A program made the position numbers and the translations under genes. DNA of 64,000 nt from Acorus gramineus. Lineage: Eukaryota > Streptophyta > Magnoliopsida > Acorales > Acoraceae. The notes under the pieces are model-generated. The model had not been told where the DNA came from. It did not search any database and saw nothing but the letters and a program-made list of their open reading frames with translations. Location of the stretch: assembly GCA_030737835.1 (NCBI GenBank), contig CM060849.1:30989080-31053079 (forward strand), written 5' to 3'. Below, piece after piece: positions 22,579 through 35,244 of the stretch; the stretch's first letter is position 1, and every line of letters starts with the position of its first letter.

Positions 22579-25500
22579 TGTCACTTTTTGGCCTATTGGC
22601 AGTCATTGGAGCATTTTTGGCAGTTTTAAGATTTTCAGGGTTTTCGATCGGAACCGCATAATTTTGGTCTGTTAGCTATTGTCTGAGTTAGAGGACTCCG
22701 ATTGAAAATCTAACTGCATATTATGTGTCCTGGTGCCATTTTGAGCCACTCATGAAAAGTGTAGATCGGGTCCCGAACTACACACGGGTACTCTCAAATC
22801 CGATTTTCGGCGAGTTTTGCCCTCCCTTCCACCCTCTCTTCTCCTCAGCCCGGACCCATTTCGGAGGTGGGAAGAGGTCTAGTGGGTAGAGACCGTTTTG
22901 GTTGCCGAGGCCGTGCGGGCGGTTGCCGAGGCCGCGGGTGCTTGCCGAGGCCGCGGGTGGTTGCCGGAAGGGGTGTTGGGTGTTGTTTGGGGATGTTGTG
23001 TATTTAATTGCGTGTTATTTTTGGGATAACTGTGGATTTATTCTAACCAGTTAATACCTTGTCTTGCAGATCTCGACGGACGGTCGCGCGTCGACCCGAT
23101 TCCCGGTGAGTGGGACGACCCTACCCAGTTCGGGAGTCGTTACATGCCTTGGGCGTGTACCGATCTCCCCTGGGGCGTATGGTTATATTAACTGTTGTAA
23201 TTATAATCCATGTAAGCATGATGTGTGTGTGTAGATTTGCATGCCGCCCTAGATTGTATGTTAGGGACTTGCACCCTTAGGATTGTGCATGAGCCATGCA
23301 TCCTGCCTCCCTGTTATCATGCTAGGACAGCCCGACCTGTACATGTGTCCTATTAGTTTGGTTTATTTAATTAAATGCAAACTGTTTTAATAGATACCAT
23401 GTTTAGGGAAAATAAGGGGGCCTTGCGAGGTTAACACTGAGACCCGGGTTAGGGTACTCCGTGTTCCTCGTTTGGTTGTCGGATGTCCTAGATCGGGACC
23501 TCGGGTTACCCTCTCAGGGTCTCTTTTCCCCTTTTTATGCATTGATTTAATCCCCGCATCCTGGTTATGCGCGCTGGTGGAATTCTGAGGAATTCAAGAC
23601 ATTAGGATTGTGGAGAGATGCTGTCAGCGGATCCGAGTGGATCATATGCGATGGATAGGCTGTCCTGTTGCCCTGCGTTGGATCCGTTAGAGACTACCTC
23701 GGCGTTAGACAGGTTGTCCCGTGCAGGGGCTCCCACTAGTAGGCGCCTCCTGGTTTGATGAAGGACTGTGCTGAACATGGGAGTGGCCAAACAACCGCGG
23801 AGTGAGGAGAGACTATCGGTGGACCAAGGGTGACCAACAGCCTAGTCAGTCCCAAGAGCCTAAGTCACCTGTTGAAAGGTGAGGGTGAGGGTATGGTGGG
23901 CCGGCGATGCGACGACCCACAGGTTTGCGTAAGGATGATTATAAACCCGCTAAGTCCCAATATCCTAGGTCGCCCGTTGAGGGTGAGGGTAAGGGTATGG
24001 CGGTTCGGCGATGTGACGAACCCCCGGATTGTGTTGTTTATGCTGCTATGAGTGAATACTGTTAATATGAACTGTATGCATGGGTTGTGCTATTCACTGA
24101 GCGTGTGGCTCACCCCTCGCATATTGTCTTTTTCAGTGCCATCTGAGGGAGGAGCTTCTCGGTGACGACAGGGCAGCGCCGCGTCCCACGAGTTTTGAGG
24201 CCATCAGCACCCTTTCTTTCAGTTGTACGTATATATCCTGTGCTTCGGCACCTAGTTGGATGGATTTTATTTGTGTATATATATGGGCATGTTGGCTCTC
24301 ACAGGACTTGTGATTATGTATCGAGTCTGTAGTATGTTTTGACTACAGACTCAGTCTTTTAGCTTCCGCACTTGGTGTATATATTATGTCAGCCCTGCTT
24401 TTATCTGTGTGTCATTTTAGTGATTGTTTGTGGTTTATTATTGATTTCCTGTTACTGATATCATATATACACTTGCCGCGTCCTGGGGACGGCCGCCCTG
24501 GGGCGTGACAAAAGTTGGTATCAGAGCCTGGTCCTGTCAGAGCCAAATGTCTTTGATAGAGATGAGTCCTAGGATTTCTATATGCGTATTCTGATCCTAG
24601 TGTCTGGTTTTCTTAGGTTGCTGATATGCCTCCTCGCAGAGGACGACGCGGACGTGGCCCCTCTCGACCCTTGGAGGTCTCCGGACCTGCCAGAGTCGAG
24701 GATGTTATCGGTGAGTCCTCAGCTGAGAGGTCAGGACCAGCGCAGGAGCCTCCTGCCTGGGAGCGCGCGATTGCGCGGTTAGCAGATATGGTGGAGACCC
24801 AGACGAGGGTGTTGGCAGATCAGGCGCGGGAGATTCGGGAGCTGCGGGCAGCCCGCGAGGCAGTACCGCAGGTTCCCTTGGCGGCAGATCCGCCTGTAGT
24901 GCCTGATACACCCCCAGTCCCCGTGGTGGAGATTCCGGCGGCCAGAGTTCAGGATCCTCAGGAGAGGGAGATGGGGCTAGAGGCAGCAGCGAGGGTCCAG
25001 CAGAGTGGACTCTCAGCCTTTCTGAAGCTCCACCCTCCCGAGTTCAGAGGACAGACGGAGGACCCCCTTGCTCCGGAGAGATGGCTGATGGAGGTGGATA
25101 CCATCTTCTCCACGATGCTATGCACAGACCGCCAGAGGGTCTCCCTGGCTGCGTTTATGCTGAAGGGTAGCGCCGCCGAGTGGTGGGCTACTAGATCAGT
25201 GGATATCCCAGAGGGGCTAGAGCAGCTCTGGAGCGGGAGTTTGAGCAGCTGACTCAGGGCACCATGTCCGTCGCTGACTACTCCACGCAGTTCACGAGGC
25301 TGTCCCGTTTCGCCCCAGCTCTGGTGATGGACGAGGCGTCGAGATGCCGTCGCTTCGAGCTCCCGACTTGGTCTCGCGGGCGAAGACAGTCGAGAGAGAC
25401 CTCGGGATCCAGGTGCAGGCTCCGACCCCGACGACAGACCAGAGGCCACCCAGAGGTCAGGACAGAGGGCAGCGGAAGAAGAAGAGGGCCCGCTTCGAGC

Positions 25501-28500
25501 AGTCAGCGGCTCCCTCTCTTCCAGCAGATGTGGTGCCAGCGCGAGGCCCAGCACCCATCGCAGCCGTGCCGGTCCAGTCGAGGCGACCAGAGATGAGGCG
25601 CTGTTATCACTGTCAGCGCGTCGGGCATATCTTGTATAATTGCCCTGACGCAGGCCGACCAGCAGTGATGCCCCAGCAGCAGTTGCAGCAGCGGCCGTTC
25701 CAGCAGCAGTTTCAGCAGCAGCGCCAGCAGCAGCAGCAGCAGCCTCAGCGCCAGCCGCAGCAGCAGCCTCAGCGTCAGCAGCAGCAGCCACAGGGTGGCC
25801 GTGCTGATCAGAGGAGGTTCAGATCTCCCAGCTTCCTGCTTATGTGCTATTCGATTCCGGAGCCACCCACTCGTTCGTGTCTCCTGCTTTCGCGAGACGG
25901 ACGGGTGTGGCGTCCGCTCCTCTAGATGCTGTGTTAGAGGTGTCGTTGCCCGTGGGAGACCGGATTCTCCTTAGTTCTGTGTACCGAGGGTGCACGGTGG
26001 AGATCGCGGATCATGAGTTTCCGGGATGCCATCCTGGGGATGGATTGGCTAGCAGCTAGTCATGCCAGCATCGACTGTTTCGCCAAGTCGGTGTCGTTCC
26101 ACCTTCCTGGTCGGAGGTCCTTCCAGTTCGTGGGCGATCGAGACGTAGCTCCTCTGGGGTTCGTGTCGTCCATGCAGGCGTGGAGACTCCTTCAGGGTGG
26201 ATGCGAGGGCTTTCTGGCTTATATTGCTCTGGAGGATGCACCGCTGCGGGCAGATATCAGTCAGACTCCAGTCGTGGCAGAGTTTCCTGAGGTTTTCCCC
26301 GACGATCTTCCGGGATTACCGCCGGACCGCGCGATTGAGTTTGAGATCAATCTGCTTCCGGGGACCGAGCCGGTGTCGAGGGCTCCGTACCGGATGGCTC
26401 CCGCAGAGCTGAGGGTGCTGAAGGAGCAGTTGGAGGAGTTGCTGGAGAAGGGCTTCGCACGTCCGAGTGTGTCTCCGTGGGGAGCCCCTGTCCTGTTCGT
26501 CCGGAAGAAGGACGGTTCACTGCGGCTGTGTATTGATTACAGGCAGTTGAATAAGCGGACAGTGAAGAACAAGTACCCGTTGCCGCGGATCGACGATCTG
26601 TTTGACCAGCTTCAGGGAGCGTGTGTCTTTTCCAAGATCGATCTCCGCTCGGGGTACTATCAGTTGAAGATCCGGGAGTCAGACATCTCGAAGACGGCCT
26701 TTCGCACCCGGTATGGGCACTACGAGTTCAGAGTACTGCCATTCGGGTTGACGAACGCGCCGGCGGCTTTCATGGATCTGATGAACCGGGTATTTCGACC
26801 CTTCCTCGACTCCTTTGTGGTAGTATTCATCGATGACATATTGGTGTACTCGAGGAGTCTGGAGGAGCACGCTCACCACCTTCGCACCATCAGTTGTTCG
26901 CCAAGTTCAGCAAGTGCGAGTTCTGGTTGGAGCGGATGGCCTTTCTGGGCCATGTGATTTCCGGTGAGGGTATAGCTGTGGACCCGGAGAAGACGCTCGC
27001 CGTGTCGAATTGGCGTCGACCGTCGAACCCCACTGAGATTCGTAGCTTCTTGGGCTTGGCGGGTTATTATAGGAGGTTTGTGGAGGGTTTCTCCAAGATA
27101 GCCGTTCCTCTTACCCGCCTCACTCGAAAGGACGTTCGGTTCGAGTGGTCCCCTTCTTGCGAGGAGAGCTTCCAGGAGCTGAAGCGAAGACTCACCTCAG
27201 CGCCGGTTCTTACCCTTCCATCTGGGAGCGGTGGGTTCGCAGTGTATACAGATGCATCGCAGTTGGGTGTGGGTTGCGTCCTGATGCAGCACGGTAAGGT
27301 GGTGGCTTACGCGTCTCGTCAGTTGAAGCCCCATGAGCAGAACTACCCCACCCATGACCTTGAGTTGGCTGCGATTATATTTGCGCTGAAGATGTGGAGG
27401 CATTACCTCTATGGAGAGGAGTTCGAGCTCTTTACGGATCATAAGAGCTTGACGTATCTGCAGTCTCAGCCGGAGCTCAACATGCGACAGAGGCGTTGGG
27501 TTGAGTTCCTGACAGACTACGACTGTGACATCGCTTACCATCCGGGTAAGGCGAATGTCGTTGCAGATGCGCTCAGTAGACAGCCCCTGGGCATGGCCGC
27601 CCACATGGCTGTCCGTCGTTGGAGGCTTCTGGAGGAGGCCGCTTGCTGGATTTGCGTCCGAGAGACTCCTGCTGGTGGCTTTCTGGCCAGGCTGGTGGTG
27701 CAGCCGGTTCTTCTCGATGAGATCCGCACGGCTCAGGCTCAGGACCCGCATTTTATAGTCCTTTCTGAAGGCGTCGCCCGGGGCGAGCGTCAGGACTACC
27801 AGATTCGTGCAGACGGGATCCTGAGATTCAGAGGCCGAGTGTGCATCCCCGACGACGCAGAGCTGAGGCGGAAGATTCTGGACGAGGCCCATCGCTCGAG
27901 GTACACCGTGCACCCTGGTGGCACGAAGATGTACAGGGGCCTTCGTCGCGGCTACTGGTGGCGCGGGATGAAGACAGATATTGCCAGATTTGTTGCCCGA
28001 TGCCTAGTATGCCAGCAGGTGAAGTCGGAGCATCAGCGCCCTGCGGGGAAGCTGCAGTCCATTGAGATCCCTCAGTGGAAGTGGGAGCAGATTACCATGG
28101 ACTTCGTCTCGGGTCTGCCGAGGTCACGTTCGGGTCGCGACGCCATCTGGGTGATCGTCGACCGGCTGACGAAGTCTGCTCATTTCCTCCCCATCCGACT
28201 CACCGATTCTCTGGACACCCTGGCGCAGCTATTTGTCTCCGAGATTGTCCGACTCCATGGCACTCCAGTCAGTATCATCTCTGATCGAGACGCGCGTTTT
28301 ACTTCGAGGTTCTGGCGTAGCCTCCAGCACGCCCTTGGTACGAACCTCCATTTCAGTACCGCGTTTCATCCTCAGACGGACGGCCAGTCGGAGAGGACGA
28401 TCCAGACCCTTGAGGACATGCTGCGGGCCTGTGTGCTCGATTTTGGGGGCAGTTGGGAGAGGCACCTTCCGTTGGTGGAGTTCGCCTACAACAACAGCTA

Positions 28501-31023
28501 TCATTCGAGCATCCGGATGGCCCCCTACGAGGCACTTTATGGCCGCAGCTGCAGGTCCCCCCTGTGTTGGGATGAGGTCGGAGAGCGCCAGCTTGAGGGA
28601 CCAGAGATTGTTCACCAGACCTCCGAGATGGTGAAGACGATCCGCGAGCGTATCCGAGTCGCTCAGAGTCGTCAGAAGAGCTACGCCGACCGCCGTCGCC
28701 GCGAGCTCGCCTTCGAGGTCGGTGATCATGTGTTCCTGAAGGTGTCCCCGATGAAGGGCATCTTCCGATTTGGTGTGCGGGGCAAGCTGAGTCCGCGTTT
28801 CATTGGGCCTTTCCTCATACTCGAGCGAGTTGGAGAGGTGGCCTATCGCATCGCTCTGCCCCCACAGTTGGCTCAGGCCCATGACGTCTTCCACGTCTCG
28901 CAGCTGAGGCGATACGTCCACGATCCTGCTCACATCATCCCGTTCGAGCCGCTCGTCTTCGAGCCGGACTTGTCTTTTGTGGAGCAGCCGATTGAGATCA
29001 TGGACCGCCGCGAGAAGAGGCTCCGCACCAAGACCGTCCAGCTGGTCAAGGTGCGATGGCAGCACCGTTCCGGTGCCGAGGCCACCTGGGAGCTCGAGGA
29101 CGCCATGCGTGACACATATCCGCCCCTTCTTAGTTGTTCTTGTATTTATTTTGAGGACAAAATTTCCTAAGGGGGGGAGAATGTTATATATGTGTCACTT
29201 TTTGGCCTATTGGCAACCATTGGAGCATTTTTGGCAGTTTTAAAATTTTCAGGGTTTTTCGATCGGAACCGCATAATTTTGGACTGTTAGCTATCGTCCG
29301 AGTTAGAGGACCCAAAGCACGAAAAGTGTAGATCGGGTCCCGATCTACGCACGGGTACTCTCAAATCCGATTTTCGGCGAGTTTTGCCCTCCCTTCCACC
29401 CTCTCTTCTCCTCAGCCCGGACCCATTTCGGAGGTGGGAAGAGGTCTAGTGGGTAGAGACCGTTTGGGAGGAGCTTCGGCGCGGAAGGAGCTCCCGGACC
29501 CTCCTAAGGGTGGCCGAGGGTTGGTGGTGGTGGTGCTCGGACCAAGTGGGGGTCTGTCCCAGGCAGCAGGCAGCTGCGACAGCAGCCCAGGCCGCGCGCA
29601 GGTCCGGTGCGCGCGGGCAGGCCGTGCGAGTGGTTGCCGAGGCCGCGGGTGGTTGCCGAGGCCGTGCGGGTGGTTGCCGAGGCCGCGGGTGGTTGTCGAG
29701 GCCGCGGCCGCGGGTGGTTGCCGGAAGGGGGTGTTGGGTGTTGTTTGGGGATGTTGTGTATTTAATTGCGTGTGTTGTGTATTTTTGGGATAACTGTGGA
29801 TTTATTCTTGTCCTGCAGATCCCGACGGACGGTCGCGCGTCGACCCGATTTCCGGTGAGTGGGACGACCCTACCCAGTTCGGGAGTCGTTACATGCCTTG
29901 GGCGTGTACCGATCTCCCCTGGGGCGTATGGTTATATTAACTGTTGTAATTATAATCCATGTAAGCATGATGTGTGTGTGTAGATTTGCATGCCGCCCTA
30001 GATTGTATGTTAGGGACTTGCACCCTTAGGATTGTGCATGAGCCATGCATCCTGCCTCCCTGTTATCATGCTAGGACAGCCCGACCTGTACATGTGTCCT
30101 ATTAGTTTGGTTTATTTAATTTGCAAACTGTTTTAATAGATAGCATGTTTAGGGAATATAAGGGGGCCTTGCGAGGTTAACACTGAGACCCGGGTTAGGG
30201 TACTCCGTGTTCCTCGTTTGGTTGTCGGATGTCCTACATCGGGACCTCGGGTTACCCTCTCAGGGTCTCTTTTCCCCTTGTTATGCATTGATTAAATCCC
30301 CGCATCCTGGTTATGCGCGCTGGTGGAATTCTGAGGAATTCAAGACATTAGGATTGTGGAGAGATGCTGTCAGCGGATCCGAGTGGATCATATGCGATGG
30401 ATAGGCTGTTCTGTTGCCCTGCGTTGGATCCTTTAGAGACTACCTCGGCGTTAGACAGGTTGTCCCGTGCAGGGGCTCCCACTAGTAGGCGCCTCCTGGT
30501 TTGATGAAGGACTGTGCTGAACATGGGAGTGGCCAAACAACCGCGGAGTGAGGAGAGACTATCGGTGGACCAAGGGTGACCAACAGCCTAGTCAGTCCCA
30601 AGAGCCTATGTCACCTGTTGAAAGGTGAGGGTGAGGGTATGGTGGGCCGGCGATGCGACGACCCACAGGTTTGCGTAAGGATGATTATAAACCCACTAAG
30701 TCCCAATATCCTAGGTCGCCCGTTGAGGGTGAGGGTAAGGGTATGGCGGTTCGGCGATGTGACGAACCCCCGGATTGTGATGTTTATGCTGCTATGAATG
30801 AACACTGTTAATATGAACTGTATGCATTGGGTTGTGCTATTCACTGAGCGTGTGGCTCACCCCTCGCATATTGTCTTTTTCAGTGCCATCTGAGGGAGGA
30901 GCTTCTCGGGCGACGATCTGTGTGTCATTTTAGTGATTGTTTGTGGTTTATTATTGATTTCCTGTCACTGATATCATATATACACTTGCCGCGTCCCGGG
31001 GACGGCCGCCCTGGGGCGTGACA
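22579..31023 (+). mobile_element. Ty3/Gypsy retrotransposon fossil, nearly full length
   Basis: The LTRs are 22579-24510 and 29182-31023. The 3' copy begins TGTTATATATGTG and both end GGGGCGTGACA. The primer site is TGGTATCAGAGC (24516-24527, initiator tRNA-Met) and the polypurine tract is at about 29168-29181. Parts in order: gag from 24626, zinc knuckle (CYHCQRVGHILYNCP), aspartic protease (LFDSGATHSFV), reverse transcriptase ([10 protein letters not shown]), RNase H ([12 protein letters not shown]), integrase with HHCC and DDE regions, and a chromodomain-like end (about 28990-29130). This order and the chromodomain fit the Tekay/Del chromovirus lineage. The long frames are largely open with only a few breaks. 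The LTRs are very alike over most of their length, so the element is fairly young. No clear target duplication is visible. It interrupts a PMD exon of the surrounding MULE. Confidence 0.93.
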
Positions 31024-32244
31024 CGACCGGACTTACATGACTCAGATTTTGTGCTTGGAGATAGACCTTTGGGGCAAGGTAATACATATTTTTCATCTTC
31101 TATTATCAATTCATGGATGATCAGATTTCACTAAATTCCTCACTATCAGGTGGAAGGTGACTCAGAGGTTTGATGAAAATTCACCAGTTCTGATATACTA
31201 TCGGGCACAACTAGACTACCAACTTGAGTCACAGGTGATTCAAACTTTATTATTATATCGCACACACAATATATACGCATATGCTTGTAGGGATCATATG
31301 GACTTGCGGTTGGTTAGGGTCCCACTCATTTGCTCTGATATCGTGGAGATGCACGTGCCTGATCAAGTCACACGTCAATTTGGGGTGCATCAAGACATAC
31401 CATCCACTGTAGAGGTCATCGACCGGGTGAACAGACGAGGTAGAAAGGACACCAATTGGATGGTATATCACCAAACTTTTATCGAACGTTGGGACCAACG
31501 CTTGGATCACATCCACCAGTTGCATCATACCCGAAGTTCGAGGAGATATATGGAGTGGCATTAGGATAGAACAGTCAGACATATCACACCTCCACCACCC
31601 CCACACCACCCTCCAAGCTATGTCGTAGAACATTCGATAATTTCTTAAACATCTGTTACATTTTCATAAAGTGATAAATGATTTTAAAACCACTTATTAT
31701 AATGAAACTTCTAATAAATAGGGGGGAGTTACACAGAATATTAGTGAGGTGCTTGCAAGGGGGTTGGTGTGGTACCCCAATTATGATGAGTGGGGGACAT
31801 ATAATTGCTGTGGCACGTGATTATGCAGAGGCGATGATGGGGGAAAGGGAACAGCCATCGAGTACCTCCAGTGCAGCTATAGATGATGATGATTACTCCA
31901 GAGATGTCATAGATGACAGTGCATTTGGGCCAGGAGCTGATACTGAATTCACAATTGATGAGTTCTGTTGTGATGTATGACTAGAGCCAGAATTGGATGA
32001 GTAGCCACCACAACCAGCTCTAGTTTTAGATCAAGCTCCAGAGATGACACTCCAGACATATGTTCGTGGACCACGTAGGATTTGGTGCACTTCTACTACT
32101 ACCAGTCGGAGATCGGGTGAATCATTTACCACTCCGGCTCAATAAGCTGCGCCATCTTTGATAGCCACAGACGTACCCTCTTCATCAGCACCTCCTGCTC
32201 CAAGGAAAGCAAAAAAGAAACGGTTTATGAAGTTTTTTGGATGA
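31024..32244 (+). pseudogene. Plant mobile domain (PMD) gene, 3' part
   Basis: This continues the PMD gene beyond the Gypsy insertion. RPDLHDSDFVLGDRPLGQ runs to a donor near 31078. The exon 31150-31234 gives WKVTQRFDENSPVLIYYRAQ, and the exon from 31291 gives RVPLICSDIVEMHVPDQVTR and QFGVHQDIPSTVEVIDRVNR. The last two blocks are the classic second half of the PMD. A proline- and acid-rich tail follows and ends in a basic stretch (APRKAKKKRFMKFFG) at a stop at 32244. In-frame stops are present, for example after YMEWH at 31562. The basic end could be a nuclear signal. Confidence 0.85.
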
Positions 32245-32481
32245 CTGTATATATAGGACTTAAGATATGTTTAGATATATGACTTTTCATGCACAAACAA
32301 TAATAAACTGATTGTAATTTATAGAAATTGTGTTTTATTTCATTGAAGTTGTTTTATTTCATTCAAGCAGGATTTTCATACATATTTATATATGTTCAAG
32401 TAGGATTATACACTATATTTAAGGCAGGACTATGTTTGAACAAAAACAAAAAAGAAAAAAAATTTCTAAGGCAATTGAACT

Positions 32482-32700
32482 GGAGACGACATATATATAT
32501 GATGTCTCCTGTATAAACCCCGCATTAACACTGGAGACGGCATATATATATGCCGTCTCCTGCATAAACCCCGAATTAACACGGGAGACGGCGTATATAT
32601 ATGCCGTCTCCTTTGCATTTTCCTCTCTAAGGAATTGTCAAGGAGGATATATGCCGTCTCCCGTGTTAATTCGGGGTTATACAGGAGACGGTATATATAA
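32482..32700. repeat. 51-bp tandem repeat with a 28-bp palindromic core, right end of the MULE
   Basis: Cores lie at 32482-32509, 32533-32560 and 32584-32611, exactly 51 bp apart. The middle copy is a perfect palindrome with 14-bp arms (GGAGACGGCATATA and its complement). The spacers read TGCATAAACCCCGAATTAAC or close. A further inverted half-set lies at about 32645-32700. Degenerate relatives occur near the left end (about 18226-18267 and 18311-18356). Sub-terminal repeats are usual transposase binding sites, but this palindromic form is distinctive. Confidence 0.92.
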
Positions 32701-32971
32701 ACATTAAAAAAAAATGGTCAGCGCTGATGTGGCAGCGCTGACCAAGTTAACGGAGCTAGTTTTTACAAATATTCGAGGAACATGACTATTTTTATAAATA
32801 TTTATTTTCTTGGGGTTAAAAGTGCTAATTACCCTAAATAAAAACTTGGTTTTGGTCAGTAATGGATGATTGAATTCATAGGAAGGAGTGCTCATGGGAA
32901 TGATGTGACTAATTATATATTTTATGCACCTCCTCCCATGCATATTCAGAGGCCTTATAGGTTATAATCAA

Positions 32972-34082
32972 GGGCATGTCTATTTTCACCAACAAATTAA
33001 CTAATATCATCGATCAAAAAAATGAAAAAATCATAATTTGAACAACACAAATCCCACCAACCATTCGATATTTTTCTTATCAACCGCTGTTTAAACTATT
33101 CGACAGCCTCCTTGTCAACTACTGTTTAAACCATTCGACAGGCGCTCTGTCAACCTTCTTTTAAAAACTTCGACGGTTGGTCTGTCAACCTGAGAAGACC
33201 ATTTAAATTTGCTCGGCTCTATTGTTGTTTGCATTTGATGTTGGTTAATTGGTTGGGTTTTGTATAGAGAACTTTTGGGTTGAACAAATCACGTGTATTG
33301 GTTTGATTTGGAGCTGTGATAGATTTTGGGTGCGATTTTGTGTATGGTATAAGGAATGGGTTGTTGCATTGAGTATTTCAACTTCCTTTGTTGTTTGCAT
33401 AATGCATGCAGTTGGATTTAGGGTTAATGGTATTTAAGAATAACAAATTTGGATAAATTCATATGATGATTGGCTGTCAATTGAATATGATTTTTTGAGG
33501 TGCATAACTAACCTCTTGGTCTTGAATCGAATATGATTTTGTTAGATTTTTGAGGTGCATGACTAACTTCATTATTTTTTCTCTCTTATAATGGTCATTT
33601 TGATTTGTCTATCATTTAATTTAATTGAAATGCCTGATTGTGATATCTTTGGAGTTTACCTTGTTGCAATTATTTTCATGTTTTTTTTTAATATGATAAG
33701 AGTTGAGTGAATATATTGTAAATGTTGAATGAAATATAAATGTGAATGTGTTGATATTTTAATGTACATTGAATGTTGAATGCGGTCCAATGTGTCTCAG
33801 TTCTTCTTTCAAAAAAAAAAAAATTATACGACTCGACACCGCTACTGTCGAACAGACCTTCTTAGGTTGATAGACCAACTGTCGAAAGTTTTATAGTAAG
33901 ATTGATAGAGAGTCTGTAGAATATTTTAAACGATGGTTGATTGACCTCCTATCGATTGTTCTAAATAAATGTTGACAAAGAGACTGTCGAATGGTTGGTG
34001 GAATTAGTGTTGTTCAAATCATGATTTTTCACGTTTTTGGTTGGTGATATAAATTAATTGGTTGGTGGATGTAGACGTGCCC
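32972..34082. mobile_element. Small non-coding MULE
   Basis: Long inverted repeats, more than 100 bp with mismatches, run inward from GGGCATGTCTATTTTCACCA at 32972 and from the complement of GGGCACGTCTACATCCACCA at 34082. The 9-bp flanks TATAATCAA (32963-32971) and TATAACCAA (34083-34091) differ at one base. Sub-terminal arrays of TCGACAG/CTGTCAAC motifs lie at about 33090-33200 and 33830-34000. No coding sequence is seen. It lies 137 bp right of the large MULE. Confidence 0.87.
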
Positions 34083-34303
34083 TATAACCAATCTAAAAAA
34101 AATGTATAACGAGCGTCTCATGCTTCACTGGTCTCACCTAGGGTTATTGTAGATAAATCCTTTCCTGTGCTTTCCAAAGCATTTACCAATATAATTTTGC
34201 ATAGTTTAATTAATCATTTAGAAAAATTGATTTTAAAAGACAGATTTTGTCAAGATTCAAAATTTAAAATTCTTAATTTAAATAGATATTTTCATACAGA
34301 AAA

Positions 34304-34532
34304 TGATATATTCAACCCCAATTGCAGTCTCAAGTGCAGTCCACACCAATTTTTTTGAGTTACTCTCCCATTGAAATACATATTGTTATATGAAATAAAG
34401 TATATACTGAGATACATTAGAATTTTTTTTGAAAAGAAAAAATTTATGTCATATACTATGATAACGCAATATATTGCACTATCGTAGTATATGAGGATGT
34501 AGACGGAACTATAAAACGGACTAAATGTATCA
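34304..34532. mobile_element. Small TIR element (family B, copy 2, inverted)
   Basis: It reads inverted relative to 12486-12759. It shares TTGATACA, AGTCCGTTTTATAG and the GCACTATCATAGT-like internal block, and also flanking GATTTT-AAAAG-GCG, so the true ends may be slightly outside those given. Inverted ends TGATATATTCAA and ATGTATCA are decayed. Confidence 0.6.
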
Positions 34533-34745
34533 ACGCTCTTTTCAAAATCTCGTGCACATAACATGGAATCTGATGGCTGCCAGGCAAAGCACTATGAGAT
34601 CCAAATTTTATCAAAGAATGGTTGACCGACCACACACCTATTGTGAAGCAAATGCTTCCACGGATCTAATGACTGCTAGGCAAAGCAATATGGGATCAAA
34701 ACTTATTTCCACCGTGGAATAAGCTTGGAGAAAGGCGGGCAGGAG

Positions 34746-35244
34746 TGATGTAGCGCAATTATGGACCATTAGATCAATGTTGAAGACCACCAAATGAATG
34801 ACTATGGATGATTTTATAGTTGTACTTTTAGTATCAGTTATTATTTATGAATAATTAGGATTGGTTATTACTAGTTAGTTAATTTTTGTTCTTATATTAT
34901 TAGGATTTTAGGTGATTTGAGATATTTGAAGAGATTCTAATATGTTGGAATTCTCTCTTTTATAAATAAACTATGTAATCACAAAAATAAATCAGACTTT
35001 TTATAATTTGAGTTTATTCACTTTATTTTCCTATTATTTTTGTTGTCCTTGGTGGAATGGCAGATTAATCGAAGTCCATTATTCTGGTATTCCTTGTGAG
35101 AAATCAACATATGAGTTGAAGCCTATCATTCTGAACTTTATTTGTGAAGAATCAACAGATATGTTGGAGCCTACACAGATCCCATATCCCTTTGTGCACG
35201 AAGGTTGATCGGATTCGTGGAAGAGCATACCCTACGCTACATCA
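34746..35244 (+). mobile_element. Solo LTR fossil (family A, copy 3)
   Basis: Perfect 10-bp inverted ends TGATGTAGCG and CGCTACATCA. The related copies at 7894 and 10199 share the start (GCGCAATTATGGACCATT) and end (GAAGAGCATACCCTACGCT). No internal coding region adjoins it. The flanks AGGAG and AAGGG do not form a clean duplication. Confidence 0.8.

Larger units (their letters stand above)
18130..32834 (+). mobile_element. MULE with transposase and plant mobile domain genes, carrying a nested Gypsy element
   Basis: Terminal inverted repeats of 86 bp (18130-18215 and 32749-32834) differ at about 7 positions and begin GGGTAATTAGCACTTTTAAC. A perfect 9-bp target duplication, TAAATAAAA, lies at 18121-18129 and 32835-32843, the size typical of Mutator-like elements. 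Inside are a MuDR-type transposase gene (18940-21522) and a PMD gene (21633-32244, split). Of the 14.7 kb, about 8.4 kb is the Gypsy element at 22579-31023, so the MULE alone is about 6.3 kb. Both genes contain stops or frame changes, so the copy is probably not autonomous now. The perfect target duplication and 92 percent similar TIRs suggest moderate age. Confidence 0.95.
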
